Below are positions 50,954 through 58,335 of a stretch of DNA of 64,000 nt, in pieces. The stretch is from Pseudomonadota bacterium (GTDB lineage Bacteria; Pseudomonadota; Alphaproteobacteria; Rhizobiales; Methylopilaceae). Within the stretch, counting starts at the first letter, position 1; each line of letters starts with the position of its first letter. A program made the position numbers and the translations under genes. The DNA lies in the NCBI GenBank assembly GCA_023388965.1, contig JAEWFF010000028.1, positions 206,140 to 270,139 of the forward strand, in the 5' to 3' direction. The notes under the pieces were generated by a model. It ran no database searches. It was not told the DNA's origin and saw only the letters and a list, made by a program, of their open reading frames with translations.

Positions 50954-51285
50954 GGCAGATCGAGGAAGTGCCGCCCCTGGCGGTCCTCGACTTCGACGAT
51001 CCACAAATCCGGATCGAATTTCATTTCGCGGTCGAGCCGTTCGCGCGCGGTGTCGGCATCATTGACCTTCTCGAATGCCACGAACAAGCGATCCTGGCCC
51101 GCTCCCGTTTCGATCAGCGCCTGCGGCGCCTGTCCGAACAGGGTGCAAGTACCGTCCAGACGATCGATGAGAACGAAGATTGCGCCTGCTTCCGGCGCAC
51201 CGCGCCGGCGCACGACAGCATACGCGCCTTCGATGTGACAGCGCCGCACATAGGCGGCAACCCAGATGGCCGAGGTCAAACGCAT
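50950..51285 (-). CDS. DUF1491 family protein
   Basis: A 111-residue protein beginning MRLTSAIWVAAYVRRC, with RRGAPEAGAIFVLIDRLDG in the middle and ERLDREMKFDPDLWIVEVED near the end, the DUF1491 pattern. The family is confined to Alphaproteobacteria and has no known function. It lies 42 bases downstream of the peptidoglycan-binding gene on the same strand and so is probably the last gene of the divJ transcript. Confidence 0.92.
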   Translation of the reverse strand: MRLTSAIWVAAYVRRCHIEGAYAVVRRRGAPEAGAIFVLIDRLDGTCTLFGQAPQALIETGAGQDRLFVAFEKVNDADTARERLDREMKFDPDLWIVEVEDRQGRHFLDLP

Positions 51286-51327
51286 GGGTCAACATCGCAG
51301 GCACAGGCCGGCGCGTCCATTCGCTTA

Positions 51328-52005
51328 TCAGTTGAAGGTCTTGCCAGAAACCTTTGAAAGTTCGCTCAGGAAGGCCGGGCTGATGTCGCCGCGCTGCGGC
51401 AAGCCACGGCTTGTCTCGAACCGGCGGATCGCCGCGCGCGTCCCCTCACCCAGAATGCCGTCCGCCTTGATCGGTCCGAAGCCGCGCTGATCGAGCACCT
51501 TCTGCACTGCGGCGACTTTCGAGGAAGGAACGATCACCGGTGCCGATCCGGCGCGCATGGCTGCAAGGAGTTCCGGATTGGGCTTGCCGGTGGGTTTCAG
51601 CCCTGCGCCGATTTCGAAATCCAGAATCGCGGTCTCAGTTTTCGGTCCGAACAGGCCATCGGCCGGACCATCGTACAGACCGCGTCGCGTCAATTCGGCC
51701 TGCACTTCGCGCACCAGCATGTTCGGCGCCTCAGCCGAATCCGTCCCGGCCGCCTGTGGCGTCTGCACGGCTGCGATCGTTGCGGGGCGCGGCGCAGGTG
51801 CTGCCGCCTTCAAGGTAAGGGCGCCATTCTGCAGGACGAGCGCATTGACGATCACCGCAACGGAAGCGGCAGCGGCGAGAAAAATACCGGCGCTATCGAC
51901 CGGATTGTCGCGCACGAGTGCCGGCATCTGAAACTTGAAGCGGCTTTCCGCATGGGCACTTGCCTTGCGGCGCCGCGACTTGGCTTTTTTCCTGGCCATA
52001 CTCAT
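51328..52005 (-). CDS. peptidoglycan-binding protein with two PGB_1 repeats
   Basis: A 225-residue bitopic protein: a very basic cytosolic tail (MSMARKKAKSRRRKA), one membrane helix at about 37-56 and a periplasmic part with two peptidoglycan_binding_1 repeats (VQAELTRRGLYDGPADGLFG near 97-116 and VQKVLDQRGFGPIKADGILG near 162-181). The ATG at 52005 overlaps the divJ stop (TAATG), so the two are coupled. A protein tying the cell wall to the DivJ locus fits a role in division or polarity, but that is inference. Confidence 0.9.
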   Translation of the reverse strand: MSMARKKAKSRRRKASAHAESRFKFQMPALVRDNPVDSAGIFLAAAASVAVIVNALVLQNGALTLKAAAPAPRPATIAAVQTPQAAGTDSAEAPNMLVREVQAELTRRGLYDGPADGLFGPKTETAILDFEIGAGLKPTGKPNPELLAAMRAGSAPVIVPSSKVAAVQKVLDQRGFGPIKADGILGEGTRAAIRRFETSRGLPQRGDISPAFLSELSKVSGKTFN

Positions 52006-53768
52006 TACCCCATGGCTGATTGACGCTGCATGTCTGGCGTGAACAGCGTCTCGCCGGTTTGAGCGATTTCTTCGGATTTCTGCGTATGGGCTGGAAGACA
52101 AACGGAAACCCGTGTCCCCTTCCCGACCTCGCTTGTCACAGAGAAGGATCCACCGTGAAGATCGATCAGACCCTTGACGACCGAGAGGCCAAGCCCCGTT
52201 CCGTCGTATGGACGGTCATAGTTTGAGCGGGCCTGGAAGAACGACGTACCCAAATGCGGGATATCATCCGGTGCAATACCCAATCCCGTATCCACCACGT
52301 CCACGCGCACCATCCCGGATTCCTCGCGCGCCGAGACGGTTACGCTGCCGCCCGGCTGCGTGAACTTGATCGCGTTGGAGAGTAGGTTGATGAGTATCTG
52401 CTTGAACGCCCGCTTATCCGCAAGCGTATCCACCAGATCCTCACGAACCTCCGATTTCAGCGTTATCGAAGCTCCCGCCGCCTTCAGCGAGAACATCTGA
52501 AAACAGCTCTCGACAACAGGCTTGAGCGCAAAGGGCTCCGCAACAATCGCGAAATTGCCGCTGTCGATACGCGACATATCGAGAATGCCGTTGACTACCG
52601 AGAGCAGGTGAAGCCCGGACTCATGGATGAGGCCCGCATATTCGTGGCGCCGCCGCTCATCGGAGAATTGTTCGCTGGCGAGCAGTTCCGAAAATCCGAT
52701 GATCGCATTCAAGGGCGTGCGCAGCTCATGGCTCATGCTCGCAAGAAAGCGGCCCTTGGCGGTATCGACGATATTCGACTCGTCCCGCGCGGCGTCATTC
52801 GTCGCCCTCTCTTCCTGCGCGTGCTCCCTGAGTTCGCGCATGACGGCCGTCACCCCATCCGTTCCTCCGGGTTTGCAGGCTAACTGAACGCGGATGAATT
52901 CCGGCGGTGCGCCATATGCCGCTTCCGGCACCGTCCTGCGCACGCGAATTTCAGCGCAGTTCGCCTGCCCCTGCGCACCGCGCGACAGGGCCGTGAGATA
53001 AGCGGGCCGGTCGGCGACATGAACGCGCTCGAACAATCCGCGTCCATGCAGCTCGGCTCCCGAACCGAAAAGCCGGGCGGCAGCGGGCGATGCAAAGGAG
53101 ACGGCGCCCGTCGGCGTATGCCGTGTCACGACATCCGTCATATGCTCGGCGAGTAATTGATAATGCGCCTCCTGCGAGGAACGGGATTGCGCCAGCGTCC
53201 TTTGCAGACTGTCCCAACGCAGCGCGAGCGCAGCCGCATAGATGACAGCCATCAGAGCCGCGACTTCCGGAAGCATTCGGGGGGTTGTGAATACCGGGGC
53301 GATATCGGCGATTTTCAGCCCCAGCAGAACGAGCACGACAAACGCGATCGTGCCGAGCGAGGCGAGAATGACCCGCCGTGATTGCGAAAAAGCCGCCTCG
53401 AACACCACGACCGGCAACCAGACAAGGGCGAACGAATTCATCCCGCCCGTAATTGCCGCCACAGCGAGAATGAGCATCGCGAGCGAGGCCGAGGAGATGA
53501 AATGGGCGCGTTCGATCTGGCCGGTGCGCGACAGATCGAGCGCCGCAAGGATCGGTGCGACCAGCCAGACCATGACCACGATCTCCGCAGCGGATGGATG
53601 TCCCCCGCGCGCGAAAAGGATCAGCGGAACGGCGGCGAAAGCGAGCACACCGCCCGCAAGATGCGACAGGATAAAGGCCCGGTGGCGAGCAAACGCGACG
53701 TCATCCGCCACGGACGGATGAACCAGGCTGCCGACATAATCGCCGATTGCCGAAAATGAGAACGCCAT
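52005..53768 (-). CDS. divJ: DivJ-like PAS sensor histidine kinase
   Basis: A 587-residue kinase. About six membrane helices occupy residues 30-185, followed by a PAS domain (about 205-320), HisKA with His347 in SMSHELRTPLNAIIGFSELL, and HATPase with NLLSNAIKFTQPGG, DTGLGIAPDDI and GTGLGLSVVKGLIDLHGG. The multi-helix sensor region, single PAS domain and coupling to a peptidoglycan-binding gene match rhizobial DivJ, which phosphorylates DivK and so counteracts CtrA. The ATG at 53768 is preferred to a TTG at 53783; neither has a strong ribosome-binding site. A CtrA-like site lies 51 bases upstream. Confidence 0.75.
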   Translation of the reverse strand: MAFSFSAIGDYVGSLVHPSVADDVAFARHRAFILSHLAGGVLAFAAVPLILFARGGHPSAAEIVVMVWLVAPILAALDLSRTGQIERAHFISSASLAMLILAVAAITGGMNSFALVWLPVVVFEAAFSQSRRVILASLGTIAFVVLVLLGLKIADIAPVFTTPRMLPEVAALMAVIYAAALALRWDSLQRTLAQSRSSQEAHYQLLAEHMTDVVTRHTPTGAVSFASPAAARLFGSGAELHGRGLFERVHVADRPAYLTALSRGAQGQANCAEIRVRRTVPEAAYGAPPEFIRVQLACKPGGTDGVTAVMRELREHAQEERATNDAARDESNIVDTAKGRFLASMSHELRTPLNAIIGFSELLASEQFSDERRRHEYAGLIHESGLHLLSVVNGILDMSRIDSGNFAIVAEPFALKPVVESCFQMFSLKAAGASITLKSEVREDLVDTLADKRAFKQILINLLSNAIKFTQPGGSVTVSAREESGMVRVDVVDTGLGIAPDDIPHLGTSFFQARSNYDRPYDGTGLGLSVVKGLIDLHGGSFSVTSEVGKGTRVSVCLPAHTQKSEEIAQTGETLFTPDMQRQSAMG

Positions 53769-53818
53769 ACGCGACACACACAAACGCCGAACCGAGACCG
53801 GCAGTGTGACAGGGGGGC

Positions 53819-53833
53819 TTAAATGAAGGCTAA
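53819..53833 (-). promoter_or_regulatory. CtrA-like site upstream of divJ
   Basis: Minus strand TTAGCCTTCATTTAA (TTAG-N7-TTAA), one mismatch from consensus, located 51-65 bases before the divJ ATG, a usual promoter distance. Confidence 0.5.
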
Positions 53834-54008
53834 ACGGCAGGCGGAAAACGGCCGGAAGAATTGGAAAAACCCAAGCTGCTGCCGTCTGTTGCGTGTGAAG
53901 TGGACAATTTTAGTCAATTTTGACCGGAAAATTTGAAGCGGCCTTAGAGCGGACCGTGCAACTCTCTTTCAGGAAACAAGAGGTCCGGCATGTGCCGGGA
54001 TCGGCCCT

Positions 54009-54278
54009 ATGATCTTCATTATGCGTGCGATTTTCTGGCTGGCCGTGGTTTCGGCGATCCTTCCGCCGCGTGACGGCGAGCCCGGCCTGGGCGAGACCGC
54101 CGGCAAGATCACGGGCGCCGCGGTCGATTATTGCGTCACGCAGCCCGCGACATGCATCAACGGCGCACGCAACACGATGGCCACGCTGCGGATTCCGGCG
54201 GATTTCATCGCTCCGGCGCAGAACCGTTCGCCGCACACCGCGATTCCCACGCCCCTGCCCCGTCCGGCCTCGCTCTAG
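54009..54278 (+). CDS. DUF5330-like small protein
   Basis: An 89-residue protein: an N-terminal membrane or signal segment (MRAIFWLAVVSAILPP), then GEPGLGETAGKITGAAVDYC and CINGARNTMATLR, and a Pro-rich tail. The two Cys and the layout resemble DUF5330 proteins of rhizobia, which have no known function. The start may be the ATG at 54009 or the one at 54021. A hairpin follows at 54288. Confidence 0.7.
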   Translation: MIFIMRAIFWLAVVSAILPPRDGEPGLGETAGKITGAAVDYCVTQPATCINGARNTMATLRIPADFIAPAQNRSPHTAIPTPLPRPASL

Positions 54279-54287
54279 ACAAAGAAC

Positions 54288-54305
54288 AAGGCCGCAGACG
54301 GCCTT
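54288..54305 (+). terminator. hairpin terminator after the DUF5330-like gene
   Basis: A perfect 7-bp stem (54288-54294 with 54299-54305) and a 4-base loop, followed by GCTGTTT rather than a full T-run. Confidence 0.6.
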
Positions 54306-54365
54306 GCTGTTTGCTGCACCCCCTGTTCAAGACGCGGCCAAGACGACATATTCCGGCCCGTGACC

Positions 54366-54788
54366 ATGACCCTGACCATCGACGACATTCACGAAGCCTT
54401 CGCCCTCCTGGACGATTGGGAAGACCGCTATCGCTATCTGATCGAGCTCGGCCGCGATCTGCCGCCCTTCCCCGAAAGCGCGCGCACCGCGGCCAACAAG
54501 GTCGAAGGCTGCGCCAGCCAGGTCTGGCTCGATACGAGGGTGACGGATGGCAGCGATCCGGTCCTGAGCTTTGTCGGCGACAGCGACGCCCATCTCGTCA
54601 AAGGCCTGATCGCGGTGCTGCTGGCGCTCTACTCGAACCGGACGGCCTCCGAAATCCGCGCCACGGATGCCCTCGCCGCGCTCGACAGGCTCGGCCTGCG
54701 CGAACATCTGACGCCACAGCGCTCGAACGGCCTGAAATCCATGGTCGGCCGTATCCAGAGCGAGGCGCAGCGCGCGCTCGCCGCCTAG
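54366..54788 (+). CDS. sufE: SufE family cysteine desulfurase sulfur acceptor
   Basis: A 140-residue SufE protein that accepts sulfur from SufS during Fe-S cluster assembly. The active Cys is C49 in NKVEGCASQVWL, followed by DSDAHLVKGLIAVLLALYS and LGLREHLTPQRSNGL, all standard SufE motifs. A GTG two codons upstream (54360) is an alternative start. It stands apart from any suf operon in the window, as is common in this order. Confidence 0.96.
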   Translation: MTLTIDDIHEAFALLDDWEDRYRYLIELGRDLPPFPESARTAANKVEGCASQVWLDTRVTDGSDPVLSFVGDSDAHLVKGLIAVLLALYSNRTASEIRATDALAALDRLGLREHLTPQRSNGLKSMVGRIQSEAQRALAA

Positions 54789-55442
54789 CCGCTCTTGCGA
54801 AGCGCCGGGCCTTCGGCGCAATCCGAATAGCCGTAATGACGCGCCAGCCGGCGCAGCGCCAAGGTGAGAATGATCTTGGCGGAACGCGCGGGCCATTGCC
54901 GGTCGCGCTCGACCTCTTCCAGCTTTTTCAGAAAACAGCAGACATCGAGAAGCACGCCCGAAAGTTCGGGACCGACTCGATCGAGCGCCCGGCGCACCCT
55001 TTGGCGCGCCGCAAGCGCGCTCTCGCTCGGATCGAGCCCCTGGGGATTGCGGCTGCCCTGAATAGCCGCCGACCAGTTCAGTGCGCCGCCGATGAAGCCA
55101 GAGCAGCGGGCTTTCGGCGAGATCCACCGATGGCGAGGATGGACCGGACTGCCGGACATCGCCGTGCTGCGCGCGAAAAGGATCGACGGAGTTTTTCTGC
55201 CGCCGTGCCCATGCGCGCCCCGCATCTGTCGGTACAAGACAATCGTTCTCCCGCCAGCAGACGAGATCGCGCCGCATCAGATCGTCGACCTCGTCCCCGA
55301 TCAAAACCCTGCGATGGCCTGCAAACCTCGTCTTGCCGTCCTTTCCGCGTTCGGCCGCGGCCTCGCCTGCGGCCAAAGCGAGCAGAAAGCGCTCCGCTTT
55401 CGTGAGTGTTTCGATTGCACTTCGTTTTTTGTTGCGTGACAT
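54785..55442 (-). pseudogene. DUF6456-type helix-turn-helix regulator, frameshifted by an internal deletion
   Basis: The 5' half reads from the ATG at 55442 (perfect AGGAGG 6 bases upstream) with TKAERFLLALAAGE and VDLAESPLLWL, as in DUF6456 proteins. Family resemblance then resumes in another frame with ALNWSAAIQG, then AARQRVRRALDRVGPELSGV, LLDVCCFLKKLEEVERDRQW and LALRRLARHYGY, ending at 54785. The segment of roughly 40 residues normally between the two parts is missing, and the junction near 55090 is out of frame. Read through, the 5' frame would give an unrelated Arg-rich tail. A sequencing error could explain the shift but not the missing segment. Confidence 0.75.
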
Positions 55443-55449
55443 CGCCGCC

Positions 55450-55475
55450 TCCTGACGATAGGAATATCATCAGGA
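55450..55475 (-). promoter_or_regulatory. inverted repeat (operator-like) in the promoter of the broken regulator
   Basis: Arms TCCTGACGATA (55450-55460) and TATCATCAGGA (55465-55475) are inverted copies with one mismatch and a 4-base centre. A third half-site like it, TATATCGTCA, lies at 55500-55509. The repeat overlaps the -10 region and the Shine-Dalgarno of the regulator gene, where an autoregulator would bind. Confidence 0.55.
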
Positions 55476-55488
55476 GGCGACACGTCAA
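55461..55488 (-). promoter_or_regulatory. promoter of the broken DUF6456-type regulator
   Basis: On the minus strand TTGACG (55488-55483), a 16-base spacer and TATTCC (55466-55461), 19 bases before the ATG, with the inverted repeat lying over the -10. Confidence 0.45.
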
Positions 55489-55510
55489 GCATATTTTCCT
55501 ATATCGTCAT

Positions 55511-55536
55511 AAAAGAAACGCCGCTTGCGCGGCGCT
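55511..55536 (-). terminator. rho-independent terminator of mucR
   Basis: On the minus strand a 6-bp GC stem (55534-55529 with 55524-55519) and a 4-base loop, followed by TTTCTTTT (55518-55511). Confidence 0.85.
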
Positions 55537-55545
55537 TCACGAGAT

Positions 55546-55962
55546 TCAACCGCGGCGGCGGCGCTGCTGGCCCAGCCCCATTTTCTTGGCGAGCTGCGAG
55601 CGTGCCTGAGCGTAGTTCGGCGCCACCATCGGATAATCGGGCGGAAGCCCCCAGCGCTCGCGATATTCTTCAGGCGTCATGTCGTATTGCGTGCGCAGAT
55701 GACGCTTCAGCGATTTGAACTTCTTCCCGTCGTCCAGACAGATGATGTAGTCCGGCGTGATCGACTTCTTGATCGGCACCGCAGGCTTGAGCGCCTCCAA
55801 CGGCACTTCGACCGCGCCGCCGGCAACCCGCACGAGCGCCGAATGGACCTCGCCGATCAGCGACGCAATTTCGGATGTCGCGATGGAATTATTGCTGACA
55901 TAGGCCGACACGATATCTGCAGCGAGCTCGACGTAGTTCGTGGAATCCGCATTGTCAGCCAT
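55546..55962 (-). CDS. mucR: MucR/Ros family zinc-finger-like transcriptional regulator
   Basis: A 138-residue global regulator of exopolysaccharide, motility and cell-cycle genes in rhizobia and brucellae. The N-terminal oligomerisation region includes YVELAADIVSAYVSNNSI; the DNA-binding part is IICLDDGKKFKSLKRHLR, followed by MTPEEYRERWGLPPDYPMVA and a basic tail ending GQQRRRRG. Expected metal ligands are C75 and H88; the position of the last His is Gln92 (RTQY rather than THY), so zinc binding may be lost, as reported for some Mesorhizobium homologues. The ATG at 55962 starts MADNADST; the longer open frame upstream is not coding. Confidence 0.93.
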   Translation of the reverse strand: MADNADSTNYVELAADIVSAYVSNNSIATSEIASLIGEVHSALVRVAGGAVEVPLEALKPAVPIKKSITPDYIICLDDGKKFKSLKRHLRTQYDMTPEEYRERWGLPPDYPMVAPNYAQARSQLAKKMGLGQQRRRRG

Positions 55963-56162
55963 ATCTGTATGCCTCTCTGAATATCTTTGATTGAAGCGGC
56001 GGCATGCCGGCTTCCACCAGCCTGCCGAACCGGAACCGCCCTCGGAGCGGGCAGTCGTTACCGGAACAAACGGCGGATTCCTATAACGGTGCCCGGGTTC
56101 ATACAAGATATTCCAACGTAAAGAATCTGCGATTTTTACAAACCCGCCCGGAATTACCTCTG

Positions 56163-56191
56163 CGAGGCAGGTAGATTCAAGACCTGCCTCG
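56163..56191 (-). repeat. perfect 10-bp inverted repeat upstream of mucR
   Basis: CGAGGCAGGT (56163-56172) and ACCTGCCTCG (56182-56191) form a perfect inverted repeat around 9 bases. It lies about 200 bases upstream of mucR and about 50 bases past the stop of the Pro-rich membrane protein gene. There is no T-run, so it may be an operator or a rho-assisted terminator. The rest of the 280-base gap shows no gene; it is AT-richer near 56085-56150, where MucR-type autoregulation could act. Confidence 0.5.
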
Positions 56192-56241
56192 GCGCTCCAG
56201 CGTATATTGATCGAAGACAAAGCTGGGAAACCGGACTCCGG

Positions 56242-57156
56242 TCACTTCTTCTCGGGCTTCGGCGGGCCGCCCGGGGGCTCTCCCTTGAGCAGCATCCGGA
56301 ACGGCTCCGACCATTCATCATCATCGTCCAGCGGCGGGGGCGGCGATTTCGGCGCCGGGAATCGCGGAGCGGATACCTCGTCCGTCCCCCGTGGAGCCGC
56401 CGCCGGTGGACGCGGCGGCGTATAACGCGGGGCATAATTCTGCTCCGGGCCGATGCCCGGGGAACCGCCGGCCGGAGCCGCCGGGCGTGGCGGAACGGAG
56501 GCCGATGCCGGACGCGGCGGCGGCGCGGGCGGAGTCTCCGGCCTGCGCGGCTGCGGACGCGCCGGCGCCTCGGGCGGGGCCGCTACGTCCCTTTCGCGCA
56601 TGATCTGTTCGCGCGCCTCGTCGATGGAGCGATAGCGGCGCAGGCCGTTCGGCCCCTCCGCTTCGATCGAACCATCGGAATAGAAACGGTAATGATGGCC
56701 CTCGATATCGCCTTCCCGCACCACGGTCGGGCCGGCGGGCGCCGGTGCGGGCTTGGGAGCCGTTGCAGGCTGCGGAGCCGTCGGCCGCGCAGACGGCGGG
56801 GGCGGCGCGTATCCGGCGGACGGAGCCGGTTGAGGCTGCGGCTGAGGAGCGCGGCGCGGTTCGGGCTGCTCGGCCAGGCGCGGCAATACCGCCTCCTGCG
56901 GGCGCGCAGCGAGCGCATCCGCGATCCGCTCGAGGCCCCGGACCACGGCGCCAAGGCCGATGACGGCAACGCCGGTGCCGACGAGCCCGGCGCCAATATC
57001 CAGAGTTGCGACGAAATCGCCCGAGGCCAGGACATAAAGGCCCCAGAGGATGAGCAACACACCAAGAAGAACAAGGGCCGGCGCCATCGGCCGAGCTTGA
57101 ACCAAAGAACGGGCTTTCACAATCACAGACACAATTTTAGTTCCAGCAGTGGGCAA
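56242..57156 (-). CDS. membrane protein with a proline-rich cytosolic tail
   Basis: A 304-residue protein. Two membrane helices (about 25-44 and 49-70) are followed by a long Pro/Ala-rich region interrupted by one folded-looking segment (about 150-185: DIEGHHYRFYSDGSIEAEGP and GLRRYRSIDEAREQIM), which may be a small beta-helix unit. The tail ends in an acidic patch DDDDEW and KPEKK. I do not recognise a family. An ATG at codon 24 could also start it. It is divergent from sodB. Confidence 0.75.
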   Translation of the reverse strand: MPTAGTKIVSVIVKARSLVQARPMAPALVLLGVLLILWGLYVLASGDFVATLDIGAGLVGTGVAVIGLGAVVRGLERIADALAARPQEAVLPRLAEQPEPRRAPQPQPQPAPSAGYAPPPPSARPTAPQPATAPKPAPAPAGPTVVREGDIEGHHYRFYSDGSIEAEGPNGLRRYRSIDEAREQIMRERDVAAPPEAPARPQPRRPETPPAPPPRPASASVPPRPAAPAGGSPGIGPEQNYAPRYTPPRPPAAAPRGTDEVSAPRFPAPKSPPPPLDDDDEWSEPFRMLLKGEPPGGPPKPEKK

Positions 57157-57237
57157 GCTCGGTTGCCCGGATCAAGTTACGGCCTTAACTAGTCAGCCAG
57201 CGGAAAAAGTCAGCAGTCGAAAAAACGGGAGACGCTA

Positions 57238-57834
57238 ATGTCCTTTACTTTGCCGGACCTGCCTTATGCTTATGACGCCCTCGGCCCCTATATGTCCAAG
57301 GAGACGTTGGAGTTTCACCACGACAAGCACCATAACGCCTATGTCACGACCGGAAACAAACTGCTCGAGGGCACGGGCCTCGAAAATGCCAGCGTCGAGG
57401 AAGTGGTCAAAGCCTCGTTCGGCAAGAATCAGCCGCTCTTCAACAATGCCGGACAGCATTATAACCACCTCCATTTCTGGAACTGGATGAAGCCCAATGG
57501 CGGCGGCAAGCCTCCGGCGGCCATCGCCAAGAAGATCGACGAGGATCTCGGCGGTTACGACAAGTTCAAGGAAGACTTCGTCGCCGCGGGCGTCGGCCAG
57601 TTCGGTTCGGGCTGGGCCTGGCTTTCGGTGAAGGACGGCAAATTCGTCATCCAGAAGACCCCGAACGGCGAGAACCCGCTGGTGCACGGCGCAACGCCGA
57701 TCCTCGGCGTCGATGTGTGGGAGCATTCCTACTACATCGATTATCGCAACCGCCGTCCGGACTATCTCAAGGCGTTTCTCGAAAATCTCGTGAACTGGGA
57801 ATATGTCGAGAAGCTCTACGGCGAGATCAAGTGA
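57238..57834 (+). CDS. sodB: superoxide dismutase (Fe type)
   Basis: A 198-residue Fe/Mn superoxide dismutase that converts superoxide to H2O2 and O2. Metal ligands are H27 (LEFHHDKHH), H77 (HYNHLHFW), D159 and H163 (GVDVWEHSYYIDY). Gln73, four residues before H77, sits in the position used by the iron enzymes. GGGAGA precedes the ATG by 7 bases, and a strong terminator follows. No signal peptide, so cytosolic. Confidence 0.97.
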   Translation: MSFTLPDLPYAYDALGPYMSKETLEFHHDKHHNAYVTTGNKLLEGTGLENASVEEVVKASFGKNQPLFNNAGQHYNHLHFWNWMKPNGGGKPPAAIAKKIDEDLGGYDKFKEDFVAAGVGQFGSGWAWLSVKDGKFVIQKTPNGENPLVHGATPILGVDVWEHSYYIDYRNRRPDYLKAFLENLVNWEYVEKLYGEIK

Positions 57835-57841
57835 ATGAAAA

Positions 57842-57868
57842 ACGGGGCCTTCGGGCCCCGTTCCTTTT
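57842..57868 (+). terminator. rho-independent terminator of sodB
   Basis: A perfect 8-bp GC stem (57842-57849 with 57854-57861) with a TTCG loop, followed by TCCTTTT. Confidence 0.92.
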
Positions 57869-57886
57869 CCGGCGCAGCGGCCCTGT

Positions 57887-58246
57887 CTAGCGGGGTGGCT
57901 TGGGCGCCCACCAGGGCTTCAGCGGAACACGCGAGCCATATCCGCGATCGCACTGATTCCAGCGCGGCGGCATGCTGTATTCGCTCTTCATCTCGTAGAG
58001 CCAGCGGTCGCAGCTCTCCTTGGCGGTGAAGCACCGTTCGAAGGTTTTGACGAAAATGGGATCGTGGCCGCCGAAGCCCATTATCTCCTTGCCGCCGGAA
58101 AAGCGGCCCCACCACAGGTTTTCCGCCCCATAGGCCTCGCTCATGCCCCGGCAATCTCCGCTTGCCGGCCGCGGCTGGGCCTCAGCGGGGGCACCGGACA
58201 GAAGAGCCAGACACAGGGCTCCGGAAAAGATCGCGATCCGCGTCAT
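57887..58246 (-). CDS. small secreted cysteine-containing protein
   Basis: A 119-residue protein with a signal peptide ending APAEAQ and four Cys in the mature part (DCRGMSEAYG, ERCFTAKESC and NQCDRGYG), which probably form two disulfides in the periplasm. Trp/Gly-rich elements WWGRFSGGKEIMG and a KPWWAPKPPR tail are distinctive. No family is recognised. It is convergent with sodB. Confidence 0.75.
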   Translation of the reverse strand: MTRIAIFSGALCLALLSGAPAEAQPRPASGDCRGMSEAYGAENLWWGRFSGGKEIMGFGGHDPIFVKTFERCFTAKESCDRWLYEMKSEYSMPPRWNQCDRGYGSRVPLKPWWAPKPPR

Positions 58247-58335
58247 TCCCCTAGTCTAGGGCATGTCGAGGCGATAGGCGATGCGGGTGCGGCTGGTCTA
58301 TCATCCGCCGCGCATCTGGGGCGGAGACCTGAAGA

